A program made the translations under genes and the position numbers. A DNA stretch of 64,000 nucleotides from Cinclus cinclus (lineage: Eukaryota > Chordata > Aves > Passeriformes > Cinclidae). Location: assembly GCF_963662255.1 (NCBI RefSeq), contig NC_085050.1, forward strand, positions 7,435,334 through 7,499,333. The letters run 5' to 3'. Positions within the stretch are counted from its first letter, which is position 1; every line of letters begins with the position of its first letter. The notes beneath the pieces are model-generated. The model was not told the DNA's origin, did not search any database, and was given only the letters and a program-made list of their open reading frames with translations. Shown one piece after another: positions 1 to 12,375 of the stretch.

Positions 1-1522
1 ACATCAACCCAAGAACTGAGTGAACCCACCCCATCTGACCAACACAGCCACAGCCTCACAGCCCGTGGGCCATAGTCACCATTTGAAGTCTTACTGCATT
101 CCTGAAGGAGCATTCCCAGCTTGGAGGATGAAGTCGAGGCCAAAATACAAGGGGGAAGGTTAAGTTTGGATTACACAAGCAAAGCAAACTTTGCCTTGAC
201 TTTTGTGCAGGGCAGCACTCACCAAAACAGAGGAATGTTTTTGTGAGCTAGAAATCATCACCAAGCCTTCCTGGACAGGCACACTACTTTTGCCTCTCTC
301 AGTGTAGATGATGACATGGGGTGCCTCTCTGTCTCTCTTCAGCTTGGGAGTGGGTTTTAAGCAGGTTAAACCACTGTGTTTTCACAGGCTCTCTGAAGAG
401 CGCAGCCTGAGAGATCCAGCTCTGGTGATCAGACAGGCACTCTGCTCACAACAGTAAATGAAGTGGTGAGAAATTATTAAAAAGATTAGCTGCTGGTCCA
501 AAAGCTCTCTGCTGGGGCAGCCAAAATACCTCTGCTGGTTCCTCAGCCTCCTCTTGTACTGTCTGCAATCTCATAATTTGGGGGTTCAGAGGGGAGTTGG
601 GCCAGTGAAGCAGCAAAAGGGCAAATCTCTGAATGAGACCTCTGAAAGAAGATAAAATTAGGAATGCTATCAAAATGCTATTTACTGTCATTATGCATGG
701 AGCCAATTCACAGAACAGATGGAGAAGGGCCAGGCCAGGACTCTGCCAGGTAACTGCAAGAGGCACAGCTGGAGGAGCAGCCTCTCTTCACACCCCTTGC
801 TCCACTCTATTTATACAGGGCTAAGCAGGTATCTGACCTTTTCTGAGGCCCTGAGATATTTGCCAAAAGGGTATTCTGGTTGAGTTGGGAAAAGTCCCAG
901 GCCTCACAGAGGAGGCTTCAGCATCTCTCCTGCCCACCTCTCCTCCTTGCTAATCTCTTGTTTGAGGTCCTGGGGTATATTTGCTCAGGACTTTGCCCCA
1001 TAAGTCAGCAATATTCCTCTGAAGCCTTTTAAATCTAAGCTAGCCTATATTTCTTGTTCTCTTAGGCAATATAAACCCAAGGGCTCAATTTACTCGCATT
1101 TCCACAGTAGCTTCTGCCAGAATAAAGAGAAGTAAAATTTGCCCTGTTGCTTGACTGCTTGCTCCCAGGCTGAGATCCTGGATCTGCCTTCCCTTGAGGA
1201 CAAGTGGAGACATTTGCATCCCATGTTTAACTTAACTTGTGGCTACAAAACAAAAAAAATATACAATGATAATAATAAAAAAATCAGATCTAGGCTGGCT
1301 GACACTCCAGAATTCAGGACTATGATGACCTCAGGATTTGGCTTCCTAATTATATATTGTCTATATATGAAGCTAAGACAGGAAGCGATGAGCATAAATC
1401 AGAGGAGAAATGTAATTTGGACATTAGAAATGGTAGAAAGGCAGTGAAACATCAGTGGCATTAGCTGTGGGATCTGCCATGGAGACCTGTGGGAACAGAT
1501 TAAATCTTGTCTTCATACAACT
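1..1522. other. Gene-free unique sequence, left edge
   Basis: No coding region or repeat family is recognisable here. The short open frames on both strands near 446-824 overlap each other and have no codon structure or known motif. The patch at about 640-720 is A+T-rich with a TTATGCATGG octamer-like site and could be regulatory, but this is only a compositional impression. Around 1245-1285 there is a short A-rich, low-complexity run. The stretch ends where a CR1 3' end begins. Confidence 0.6.
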
Positions 1523-2215
1523 GTGGAATGCTTTGGGTTGGTAGGAACCTTTAAAGGTCATCTGGTCCAAAGCCCCTGCAATGAGCAGGGATACCTTCAA
1601 CAGGATCATATTGCCCAGAACCCTGTTCCACCTGATGTGGGATATTTTCAGGGATGGGTCATCAACCAGCTTGGTGGGCAGCACGTTCCAGTGTGTCACC
1701 ATCCTCATTGTAAAAAATTTCATCCCTGTGTCTAGTCTAAATCTGCCCTCTGTCAGATTAACACCACAACTCTTGTGCTACTGCAACAAGTAATGCTAAA
1801 ACTTCTGTCCCCACCTTGCTTACAAGCTTGTTTCAAGTACTGGAAGGTGACAATAAGGGCTCCTTGGAGCCTTCTTTGCTCCAGGCTGAACAACCCCAGC
1901 ACTTTCAGCTTTTCCTTATAGGAGAGGTACTCCAGCACTCTGATATTTTCCTAGAATTCCTGTGGACCTGTTCCAGCAGGTACCTCTGATGTTAGGGAGG
2001 CCAGAGCTGGATGCAGCTCTGCAGGTGGGGTCTCACCAGAGAAGAGGGGCAGAATTCCCTCCCTCACCTGCTGCCCACGGGGCTCTGGATGATCCCAGGA
2101 CATGTTTGGCTTTCTGGGCTCCCAGTGCACATTGCTGGGCCATGTCCAGCACCTCCTCTACCAGCACCCCAAGTCCTTCTCCCCAGGACTGCTGTATTGA
2201 GACAGCAGAAGGTGG
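1523..2215 (-). mobile_element. CR1 LINE fragment, 3' part with broken RT C-terminus
   Basis: This is a 5'-truncated CR1 retrotransposon on the minus strand, with its 3' end at about 1523. Seen directly: the reverse complement of the CR1 3' end (a GCTTTGGGTTGG-type start), then blocks typical of CR1 such as CCAGGCTGAACAACCCCA, GGAGAGGTACTCCAGC and AGAGCTGGATGCAG. On the minus strand, two frames carry the end of CR1 ORF2. One (about 1938-1753) contains LGLFSLEQRRLQG followed by a FQYLK segment. The other (about 1723-1630) contains FFTMRMVTHWNVLP and DDPSLK. The switch between them shows a frameshift, so the copy is dead. It is the longest and one of the more diverged CR1 copies in the window. 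The right boundary is approximate. Confidence 0.92.
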
Positions 2216-5200
2216 TACATGACTCCTGGGATTGTTTTCAGCTCTTTTCAATTATTTTGTATCAAGGTTTCTCCTAGTTTAAGATGGGTGCAATTTTTTT
2301 TTCTCTACTTCTGATCTCTGTTTCTTATTCTCTCTTGTCATAATGTAGGCTGAGGAAGGTGGAAATATCTCCATATGTAATCTGTAATCCTGAGTTCATT
2401 TGGGATTACCAAAATTGTGTAAATACAGCTATGATTTATTATTTTCTGTGCCTAACACCTAAACGTTTCTCTGTATCCTTTGGAATTTATTCATGCCGTG
2501 CATCTCTTGTTCCCAACAGACTTCTTGACTCTTGATTTTGATTTGCAGTGCTCAAGATCTGCTGCCTTCTCAGACTTTTACAGCTTTCTTCATCAGCCAT
2601 TTGCCTTCCTCTGGATTTATGGGCATAAACAAAGGTTATTCTGCAGTTCTTTTAAGTGTGCTAACCAAAAGTAGGGAGAACAACACGCACAGAAGCAATA
2701 GAGAGTAGAATGGAAAACCTCTCACTGAATTGTCAGGGCTCCAATAGCTTTTTATACCAAAGCTCTGCTTGTCTGAACTTACAGCCATTACCCAGATGAA
2801 GATGTGAGGAGAAGGCACATCTTCCATGTTGATCAGAATTAATGAACATCTGCTGGCTGGACAATATTTCTGAGTCTTCACCTGGCTGGTGCAACACTTT
2901 GTTGCAGCTTGAGAGAGGTTTTTATGAGTATGTGAGTAACTTGGTGTCTACCAGAATGATTTATGTTAGTGTTACTAATTGTAGCTACCCAAATGCCATT
3001 TCAAGTGCTGAGATAATGTGAGATCCTCGAAGAGATATTGACAAGTATGGAAGACTGAAGGAGAAAAGCTCTCTACTCTCAGGAAAAAGCCCCTGTAGGA
3101 TTATTCCTGATATGCCTGAAGTCCACTTATTACTGATTTCAAATGATCTCATGTCCATACAAGCCTTTCTTTAGGCCCATAGGACTTTTCTACAAACCTA
3201 CACTTGTTCTACAAACGAGTCTACAAACATTCATTAGTTGGTATAGAGCTATAACAAATCCTCAAGTGTCCAGGAATAGACTTTGCATGACAATAATTAC
3301 TTGACAATTCCCAAGTAATGGCATTTGGGATTTCCTCTTTGTGCTGGAAAATAAACTGTTTAATTAAAAGGAAGAGTGGAATTAAAATGATAGAGATGAA
3401 AAGATTCTTCAGTAGATCAGACTGTAATTAGTTCCTCAGCTCAGTGTGGTTCAATGAACTCCCCTGCACTCAGTGGCTCAATTATCTCTGAATATCTAGG
3501 GCAGATTTGCAGCATTTCCTAGCTTGTGTAGTGAAAACATTTAAAATAGAAATATCTAAAATATCAGAGACATTCTGTTTAACTTTTCCTACTCAGAATC
3601 AGGGAGGGGGTATAAAGAAGAAGAAGACAAACTCTGGAATTTTGGTATATCTCTTGGAATTATGATGTTTAGACATTTGTTTAATCTTATCAGGCCAGCC
3701 AGAATGTCTGTTGTGTCTGTTTGTGCTCCCTCACACGATTACAGAAAACAGCCAGAGCAATGGAAATTCTAAGATGATCCTACCAGGGCAGTCACAGGCA
3801 GAGCTGGCTGTCAAAAACCATCCTACACTTCCCTTCTGCCTGGCTTCTGGTTTTCACCTCCAAATTTAGGTGGGATTTGAGGGCAATCCTCATTCTCTAG
3901 AAACCCACAAAGGAGAAGATTTTGGCTTGTGGAACCAGTATCAGGAGCACAACTTTGGTGCTCCACTCACATCCAGGACCCTCTCACAAAATGGGGCAAT
4001 TCTGTGTTTCCCTGAATTGCATCTCCATCAAAGTATGAAAAGCAAAACAAGAAATCCTCGGGTATTTCTAGATGTGCCAGTTCTTTCTAGCTGCACTGTA
4101 GATCTGTCAGCAGATAGAAAAATCCATGCCTGCATGCAGTAGAGTGTCCTGACCTACAGTGCCTCAACAGCTTTAATCAAAGTCCCTCGTGCTGGAAGTT
4201 TGAGAGGTGATAGTCGAGGTGTCAAAAGAAGAGACAAGTTCACAGAGTGAAAATAAACTTTCTTTTATCTAGATAGCAATATTTCTACAACTATTTGGAT
4301 GCATAGAGTAAATCTGAAGGACTTAAATTCCCCCAAAGCATGGTAGGTCAGCTGCACAAGAAGGGCAGTGTGCCCTGCCAGCTGATGTTTAATTCCAGCT
4401 TTACCTGTCAGAAGTTTGCCCATGGCAGACCAGGGAGGGGCCCGTGCTCACAGCAGGGAATTAAAGCAGGCAGAGACCTTGGGGAAAGCTGCTGTGGGAC
4501 AGGAAGAATAGCAGCATTCATTGCTTTGAGGGAACCTGGCAGGATGGGCAGCTCCCCCTATATCTTGGCACTCCTTCTGATCCAGGGACCCTGAAGAACT
4601 GAAGGGAAAAGAAAGACAGGAGAAGAAAAAAACCCCAAACCTCTATTATTCAGACTTTTAAAAACCTCCACCAAAGGGTTGGTTTGTGTTTTGGACATGT
4701 CTCAATGTAGGTTGTCATTAGTGACTGGCTAGCTATATTTGAATAGATGCAAGTGACAATTCAGAGCCTTTTCCCAGCCTTTTTTTTCACTCTGGTATGT
4801 AGGAAAAAAAAAGGTTTGTTGCAGTCTGAAATACATCTGCAGATGGTGTGTGCTCTCCTTGGCTCCAGTTGGGGCTCAGAGTGAAACACCACAAAATGCC
4901 TATTGTTACCAGCACTTTCTGCCCTGCTATGGTAAGAAACCCTGTTTGGTCTCAGCAGATTTGGATTGCAGTTCCTGGCCCTAATGTTTCATGTGAACTT
5001 TTTGGATGGCACACTATCCTCTCTGAGGTTTGCCAGTTTCTGATTATAGGCTGGTTCTTGGGAACAAGAAACAGACCAATTGCCATCCTGCCCCAAATGT
5101 GGGCTGCATCCCAGGACCCCTGAGGTCAGCAGATCAGCAGCATGTTGCATGGATGATGCATCTAGCATGGATGTTAGAAGGGGTATGAAACAACAACAAC

Positions 5201-5483
5201 CCTGTTGAAACCCTTGAAGGTGAGTAAAGTTCATTGCCCTTCCACTTCCAGTAAGTCTGGATTTTGGATCTTGATCCACAGAGGCATTTCTGTCCCAGAC
5301 TCCCAGTGGTTTCCTTGCCATGGTGCAGGTTAGGAGTCGAGTCCCAAAATAGCTGGTGGCTGTGAGCCCAGCCTCTCCGTGTGTTCAGATGTATCTAACA
5401 TTACTTGTGTAATTGTTGTATATTGAGATCCTGACTGGAATCTGGGCTCCTTGAAATAGAGACAGGGACACACAAGCTGGGAT
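2216..5483. other. Gene-free unique sequence
   Basis: No gene, RNA gene or repeat family could be supported. Notable details are short A- or T-runs at about 4780-4812, a run of ACCCCAAAC after an A-run at 4627-4640, and a loose repetition of CTACAAAC near 3190-3230. The open frames at 3870-4142, 4340-4594 and 4848-5321 are short, lack recognisable domains and overlap open frames on the opposite strand, so they are treated as chance. Confidence 0.55.
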
Positions 5484-8400
5484 TTAGGTGGCCAAGTGTT
5501 GAAGTTTATGGTGTGGGTGCCACATCAGAGCTGTAGACAATGGAAACACTACAGAAAACAGAGTTTCTGTAGAGTGGGACATCATGAAGTAGTCACCTAA
5601 AGATGATCTTCGGAGAGTCTTTTTCTCTTCATCACCTGTGAAGGAAGTTGGATTTACATCTGTGTTATTGGTATCTAAATTTAGATAGGAGGTGTCCCAT
5701 TCATAATGGAAGGCAATTCCTTCTCCAAAGAGATCATGATGCTGTGTAATTGAGGCAGCTTGAGCTGGGCTGTGAAAAGCAGAAGCAGTGAATTCAGGCA
5801 CAGCCAGTAGAGCCAGGAGTTGGTACAAGCTGGGAGAGTCAAAGGCATTAGCCACTCCTGAAATCTTGGTCTGTCTGGTTTTCTCTCTGAACCTCTTCCC
5901 CTCTCTCCTCTTGCTCTCTGGCTCAATTGTTTTGATTACATGAAGTGAAAACTCTTCTTTCTTGCAGCCTTTACCCAAAACTCTATCAAGACACTTTATT
6001 TCTGGTTTCCAACATCTTTGGAGCAGATCAAGAAGTGTTAGAAACCTAATTCTCCAGTGGTAGCAAATAGAAACATTTCACCTGACCTCAAAAAGTTTCT
6101 AGATCAGCTGGGGCTGAAGCATTTTCTCTTCTGTGATGTACTTCAGATAAAGATGGCAAAACATGAAAATGTTTGCTGAGTTTTGTTTTATGGATTATAG
6201 GAGGCTTTTTGTTAATTTCTGAGTTGTCTGGGGTAAACCCTAAACCATCAGTCTTTACATGTTCTTCTTAGATGATGTCAGAGCAGATGGTGAGAGAGTA
6301 TTTTCACTTCAGCCTCTCCATGTGAGCTCAGGCAGTTCAGCTCCATAGACCTCAATCCCAGCCCAGGCCTGGGGCCATTCCTGCAGTACACATGTTAGAT
6401 AATAGCACATTTTCCTTCCTCACATCAAATGCTGGGTGTGTTTCCATCCCTTAGATAAACTTTATAGTGTTTCTATTTCCCTTTCCCCCATGGTACTGAT
6501 TATCCCAGAAAAGCTGGAAAAGCTATGTTCTGGATCTGAACTATTTCTGCATTGCATTTGGCATTGTGACTGGATCCATTTTTGGGAATGTGATAATTCT
6601 GTGTTTGCCTTTGTGCCAAATTTTCTGTCTTTAAGTCTTGTTTTTTTCCCTACAGGCATGGACTAATTTTTTTGTCATTTCAAGTGCTTCTTGTTTGTTT
6701 TGTTTTCATCTTCATCTTTCCACTAGTGCATCTTTCTGCTTCTCTTTTTTGTTAACTTCTGTTGTGTCACCCACCCTGGTCTCACAACAGGGACTAAGAT
6801 CTGAACCTTCTGCAATTAAAACACAGCAACAGTGGGACACCGTGTTCTAAAGAGAAAAAGAAAAAAAAAGACAGAGGCTACCTTTAAGCTTAGCCCTGAC
6901 TGAAGAGAAGCTCAAACCTTGGGTGAGATGCTCATCTGTTGATCAGACTGAGATTTCAGCACTCCGCAGTTATTCTGGAAGGATGTGAAACTTCCCCAGG
7001 AGGAATTTGATGCAGAAAACTTTGGTGTGCTTTTGGGAAAAGCTACGTTTCAGTGTTGGGTTTTCTACCCACATGAGTGTGGGATGGGGTTAGCTAATGC
7101 CTGTGGAGATGATGGCATAGATGTTTCACTTTTATTGTTTGTTTCAGGGAAGATGTGTGTGTGGTTAGGACAGAGCCAAACACCAGACAAGAGAAAACAC
7201 AACCAAAATGAGTGCCCAGTGGCCAGGATGGGCTGGAAATGGAGTGATCACAAAGGGGCCACCACAAAGTGCCACCAGAATCCTGGACTGCAGGGGTTTG
7301 CTGTCCCTTCCCTGCACAGCACACAGCCATCACCAGAGCACCACACTGCCTGCACTGCTCACCTGGACTCAGCCTAACAGTTCTACAGATTTATTTTGGA
7401 ATTGTTTTCCCCAGTTTGGCATTTCTCAGGGTTTCAAGCAAACTGGGGAAGAAAAATAATGTTCCAAGATGCAAAAGATGTGACATGGTCCATGGGGAGG
7501 GGAGCTGAGTCTCCTTGCTCCCCTCCAGTTGCTGCACAAAAGGGATATCAAGGAGAAAAGAGCTCCTGCCTGAGGCAGGGAGAGTGACCTTTCTGAACAG
7601 GTAACACCATCATGAATACATGACTTGCAGTCTTTGGAACAGGCCAGGCTGTTCCAGATTTTCCTATTGAGATGTTTTCCTTCCCTAGAACATAAAGCAA
7701 AAAAGGAAGACAACTCTTTGCCATATTGCCAAGTGATCTACCAAAGTTCAGGAAATTGGATCAAGGGGTGAACAATGCTAAGCTGTGTTTGCCACTGCCC
7801 TGGCACCATAAATGACCTGGAACCACAGTCTGCAAGTGTTTGCTGTGGGGCAGGGAATTCCACAGGACAGGGAAATGACACTAATAGGAGTGAAAAAGTA
7901 ATGATTTGCTTCTTCAGGATGGAGGTCCAGGGATTTCTGGTGTATCTTGTCACCTACAAGCTGATACTGACTTTTAAGTTTACTTACCATGGACAGGCAA
8001 CTTGAGTCCCCAGGAACACAGCAGCTTTGGAGGCTCCAGTATGATCTTGGGGCACCTCCTGACAAGGGAGACAGGATCTTGTCCATGATTTGCAAAGCTC
8101 TTTCAGATCCTTGAGACAAAACTATTATTTCAACACTATTGAGAAATCTCAAGGGTCGTGACTGAAAAAATAGTTGGCTGTATGGAAATAAGGATGAGAT
8201 ATTTCAGCAGATGACAGAACTATCCAGCACTATAATAACATTTTGAAGACTAGATAAACAACAGCTATGGGAAAGACATAAACTCTTATGTTTCAGGGCA
8301 TAGCTATTGTGTGTCAGAAAGTAATTCTCCTTTTAGGCCATTTTTTCTGTTACTCGTGGCTGCAACTGGAGCTGGACACCGTCAGAATCAATAACCCATG

Positions 8401-9882
8401 GCAGAGGCACCTCTGATTGTTTGTTATTTCCATGTTTTGCAATTAATTCATTGGGATAAACAAGCTTTTGTTTTCCTCTTGCCAATTTGACCACCTCCCC
8501 ACTCCTTGTATTCCCATACTTTATATTCTTCTTGGCACTAATTGCATGCTTTCAGTCAGCATGTTTTAGCTTTCCAAGACCGTAAGCCATGACTTGGGGG
8601 CACAGTCACATTTACATCCCTTTGCAGATGGCCTGTTCCTAGCACTGTCAGTCCTTGCATTTTATTTTTTGTTGTCTTTATGCTGAGGGACAGACACTGT
8701 TCAGTGGGTCTTTGTGATTCTAATCATTTTCATACAGTTTGAGGAGCAATGAACTTGAAAAACAAGATCCCTTTTTCCTGGGAGAGAAGGCACCTGAATT
8801 TAGGCCTGTCTTTACCACCCACTAAGGATGTGTGTGACAGTTCAGAGTGGGCTGAAAGCAGCGTGTTAGTGGTGGCTGTAATGCCCTTTGTTGTTTCCAT
8901 GTCACTCCCATTTCTGTGGGCACCATCTGTTTGTTGGGAACTTTTTTTTTGCCTGGTCATTGCAGGCTTCAGGAAATGCCATCTTGCCAGGTGGCACCTC
9001 TATTTGCTCCTGATACAGCAGCTCCAGAAGCAGGTGCAGCTTGTGGGATAATGTAGCTTTGTGCCAGCCCATTACAAGCCATGGCCCATTCAGAGACTTG
9101 GATGGGGTTATTGCTTTAGCTCAGCTCCATTTGAGCTGTGGGCATTGCTTCTAAAGTGCCTCTGGCAGCTGACTTCTCACTTTGATTTATGCTAACCTTA
9201 GAACTGCTGGTAATTACATGCATGTTCTTGTATTCAGGAAGTTTTTGCGGTCACCAAGGAGCGGGGACTTCTTCATGCAACACCAGGAGAATGAATTGTT
9301 CATTTTGATGGGCATCTCAAACACTTTGGGGCACGTGAAAAGGCCTGCCTGTGTGCTCCTTCTTGTCATGGAGCAAGGGCTGGTGGAAGAAGAATTGATA
9401 ATAACACTGCAGCTCTGATTTCTCAGAGTTCCAGTACTAATTTGCTGGTATTTCGTCAGCCAAAATGCATTGTGCAGAACAATGGGTTTGCATAGTGTGA
9501 TTCTGTGGCTCATTAGCCTAGTTGGTCGACTAGCTGGGATTTGTTGTCTTCTTGATCCCTTACAAATAGTGCAAGGGGAAAAGTGGCCGATACACATTTT
9601 TTCATGGCACATTATTTACCTGAACAGAATCCAAAGGGTCACATCAGAGAAATGGTCAAAAATTCTTCTCATATTGGCTCCTCCTCTGTGAGTGGCCTGA
9701 AGAACCATTAGCTGGTGTTTTACACAGGAAGACTTGTTCTGATCTCGGCAGTGGCCACGAACATTTCTCTCCTAAGCTACCAGACACTTAATATTCTAGA
9801 TAACATTTCTTCAAGAAGACTCTCATTGGCTTTTTTTCATCTCCATGCACTGCTGAAAAAGATCAGGTGCAGACAGATGACT
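5484..9882. other. Gene-free unique sequence
   Basis: No gene is supported. The 164-codon minus frame at 5484-5978 overlaps a second minus frame at 5681-5926 and has no signal peptide, domain or splice context, so it is read as chance. The cluster of frames on both strands at 6985-7713 reflects a patch of higher G+C. The A+T-rich part at about 8400-8470 (TTGCAATTAATTCATTG) resembles homeodomain-rich non-coding elements, but conservation cannot be judged here. The stretch ends at the GAA-type tract. Confidence 0.55.
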
Positions 9883-10043
9883 GAAAGAGAAGAATAAAGA
9901 AGAAGAAAGAAGAAGAAAGAAGAAGAAAGAAGAAGAAGAAAGAAGAAGAAGAAGAAGATGAAGAAAAAGATGAAGAAGATGAAGAAGAAGAAGAAGATGA
10001 AGCAGAAGAAGAAGATGAAGAAGATGAAAAAGAAGATAGGAAG
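9883..10043. repeat. Purine-only GAA/GAT microsatellite, about 160 bp
   Basis: The plus strand is almost entirely A and G, built from GAA and GAAA units in its left half and GAAGAT units in its right half. The complementary strand is polypyrimidine. One plus-strand frame would read as a run of Glu, Asp and Lys, and the minus frames read as poly-Phe or poly-Ser. These are simple products of the repeat, not protein evidence. The decay from GAA to a GAT/GAA mixture suggests an older right half and a younger left half. Long homopurine tracts of this kind can form triplex DNA and tend to vary in length between individuals. Confidence 0.95.
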
Positions 10044-10769
10044 CGTTTTTCTGGCCTTAGCAGCACAGGGAAGCCTGGAAAGTGTTGGGTTAGGTCCTTT
10101 ATGAATTTTCATTTCTCCACAGTGTTTAGGGACACATTAATACTCAGAATATATATTAAAAGGGTTGTAGGCAGAGTTGGTAGTGCACTAATAAAGTTCC
10201 AGTAAAGATATTAACCCATGTGAAAAACAGGATAATTCTTTCACTGTGAAAAGATGCGATCATTCCCTCTGCCCATCTGTGCTGATTTTTTAATCACTTG
10301 GCTTATTGCAAGCCAATTTTGAGAGAAGAGAGGAAAACTCCAATACAATAAAGGTCTGCAAGTTCTATGAACCTTCATGGCAGAGTATAGAACTTAGATG
10401 CATGTAAATGTTCTAAAAATGGTTAGAAGAGGCAAAATTTTGTCATGTCCAGTCTATCCATAGACAGGTGGCTCAGGACAGTCATGGTGTGTTTTGCTGA
10501 TTGTCCAGGGGGGCAGGTCAGAGGGCATGGAGGGAACAAGGGGCGCTGCAAGGGAGTTGAGTTACCAGCCCAGCCTGTGTGTTGAAGTGAAACCACATTT
10601 CCTCAGTCTCACTGTTGGTGAAGCAGCTTCCTGAACGTGGGCAAAGGAATGTATTTTTCCCTTGTTGTATGCACGAAATCTCCTGAAATGTTTTGTCTCA
10701 AATTGGCTCAGAACTTTTAGTGTGCAGCAGATATTCAGAGCATAACATTTCAGCCCACATAATTAAATC

Positions 10770-10835
10770 TGGCAAAATAGGAAGCGATTGAAAGTAGGGT
10801 CTGCCCAGGATCACTCAGGAGGAGACTGAGCTGAA
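10770..10835 (-). mobile_element. Possible antisense MIR remnant
   Basis: The segment reads AGGAAGCGATTGAAAG, then TGCCCAGGATCACTCAGG, then ACTGAGCTG. This resembles the antisense MIR core, which usually reads GGAAACTGAGGCACAGAG, then TTGCCCAAGGTCACACAG. The similarity covers under 70 bases and the flanks do not extend it clearly. It may be a chance match. Confidence 0.35.
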
Positions 10836-11319
10836 AAGGACAAGCTCTGCCACTTGTTTCACCCATGCCTGGCTACTTCTGCAAAATGTCGCTGAATTTC
10901 TGGCTATTATGGCCATCCTCCACTCCAGACAGATAGATCTGGATTTAAGTAATAAAAGTTGTTTACCAAAGCAGAAGCTGTACCAAGGCCCTTCAGAAAC
11001 CCAGACATACTGCCTGTGGTGTTTCACTGGCAGCAGAAGGCAAACCTGGGGTCAGGATATTATTTTGTTTGAATTCTGAGTGTGTAAAAGCAAATGTTCC
11101 AGAAACACCAGAGAAGGAGGGAGAAGATAGTTACAGAAAGGCCCAAGCTGCCAGAATCAGCTGTGCATGTAACCCCAACTGACCACAAAGAGGATGTTTT
11201 GGGGGTAGATGTGACCAGAAGAAGAGACCAAGAAGACAGGGAGAGGCTCTTCTTTACTTTTTGATTCCCCATTATGCCCAGAGAAAAATAAGAATACTGC
11301 GGAGGAGTTTGGCAAGGGA

Positions 11320-11560
11320 AGAATGCAATCAGTCAATATGATTGGTAGATAACAATTATTATGACCTTACTCTGCTGATAAACAGAACTGAGTCAAAACC
11401 ACTTAACTTTATTCTCAACTTCATTGCCATCTTTCATAATGGAAACATTTCCCATGATCAGAGCTATCAGCTCTCCACTGTGGCCAAATATTGCAGTACA
11501 AATTGCACTGCATTTATATACACATGAAATACATATGTATATCAAATAAAGCCACTTTGG
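11320..11560. promoter_or_regulatory. Candidate conserved non-coding element (SOX and CCAAT motifs)
   Basis: This A+T-rich, non-repetitive patch holds several recognisable factor motifs close together. CAATCA (11326-11331) and TGATTG (11339-11344) form an inverted pair. The sequence AACAATTATTATGACC follows at about 11350, which fits a SOX-type core. An ACATATGT palindrome lies near 11531. There is no open frame of note. The call rests on motif density and composition only. Conservation with other birds was not tested. Confidence 0.25.
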
Positions 11561-12191
11561 ACTAAGCATCACTTCACTGGTTTTTGAAAGAATTCTACTT
11601 CAATTGTAGTTTATTCCCATTTGTCATATTGGGCAAGATACCTGTAATCAAAAGTAGATGCATGGACACAGATATTTTCATCTAAACCAGACTCTGTTAT
11701 CTAGGGTATAATTCTACTTATCTTAAAATAAAGCTTTAGAGTAGGTAAGACAAGTGTCTCCTTAAAGATCATTTATTGAAGAACCTGAGAGTGGCCAGCT
11801 CTACCTTGTAGATATTTGCATTAGGGGAAATTAATTCCTTCCCCACTGATCACCAGGTAGATGACGCATAACTCCTGTGCTGGAGTGGGTGGTCTGATCT
11901 TTCAGGGCCTGAGCTGAATGGTGGGACTGTTTACAAGTGATTTCCATGAGCTCCCTGTAGTTTTCTTTGCAGCCAAATGTTAGCTTTTTATGCCTTAGAT
12001 GGTGGTGGGACACTCCAGCTGTGACCATGTGCTTGTCTTTCTGCAGGAGATGTGTGTGATGTGTTTCACTTCTGCATTTCAGCAATGCAGACGCTGACCT
12101 GGGCACTGTTTTTCTCTCTGTGGGATGGCTGGTGCCACTGGGTTTGGAGAGTTGTCCCTTAACCCAGCTCTAGCAGGCTTGCAAAGGAAGG

Positions 12192-12375
12192 AGGGTAGTG
12201 TGGTGGTGAAAGTACCCTCACTGCATGGCAGGAGATCTGAGCTTGACTCTTTCACTCTGCCACAAAAAAATATCCCTGTTGATTTTGGGTATGTTTCTTA
12301 CACACTCTGCTGCACCACAGTTCCCCCAACTGTAAAAATGGGAAAGATTTTTACCTACCTGGCTGAAAACTGCGG
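12192..12375 (+). mobile_element. MIR-type SINE (CORE-SINE) remnant
   Basis: The order of blocks follows MIR on the plus strand. A tRNA-like head (GTGGTGAAAGTACCCTCACTG, read with gaps) is followed by GGCAGGAGATCTGAGCTTGA and then TTTCACTCTGCCAC. Next come GATTTTGGGTATGTTTCTTAC, read with gaps, then CACCACAGTTCCCCCAACTG, TAAAAATGGGAAAGAT and TTTTACCTACCTGGCTG. The usual MIR phrases for comparison are CTCTGCCAC, CCTTGGGCAAGT, CAGTTTCCCCATCTGTAAAATGGG and TACCTACCT. It is old and diverged but nearly full length. An open plus frame at 12125-12505 runs through it and is therefore not a gene. Confidence 0.8.

Larger units (their letters stand above)
10044..12191. other. Gene-free sequence with a weak SINE trace and an A+T-rich patch
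   Basis: No gene is supported. At about 10770-10835 the sequence TGCCCAGGATCACTCAGG looks like the middle of an antisense MIR element, but the match is short. The patch at 11320-11560 is described separately. Open frames at 10815-11027, 11060-11272 and 11831-12106 (all minus) are short and unrelated to anything I recognise. Confidence 0.5.

Noticed and set aside
5484..5978. 164-codon minus-strand open frame
   Set aside because: No domain, signal peptide or splice context, and a second frame on the same strand overlaps it.
9837..10112. Open frames of poly-Phe, poly-Ser and a Glu/Asp/Lys-rich reading across the purine tract
   Set aside because: They are the automatic translation of a GAA/GAT microsatellite and have no flanking coding sequence.
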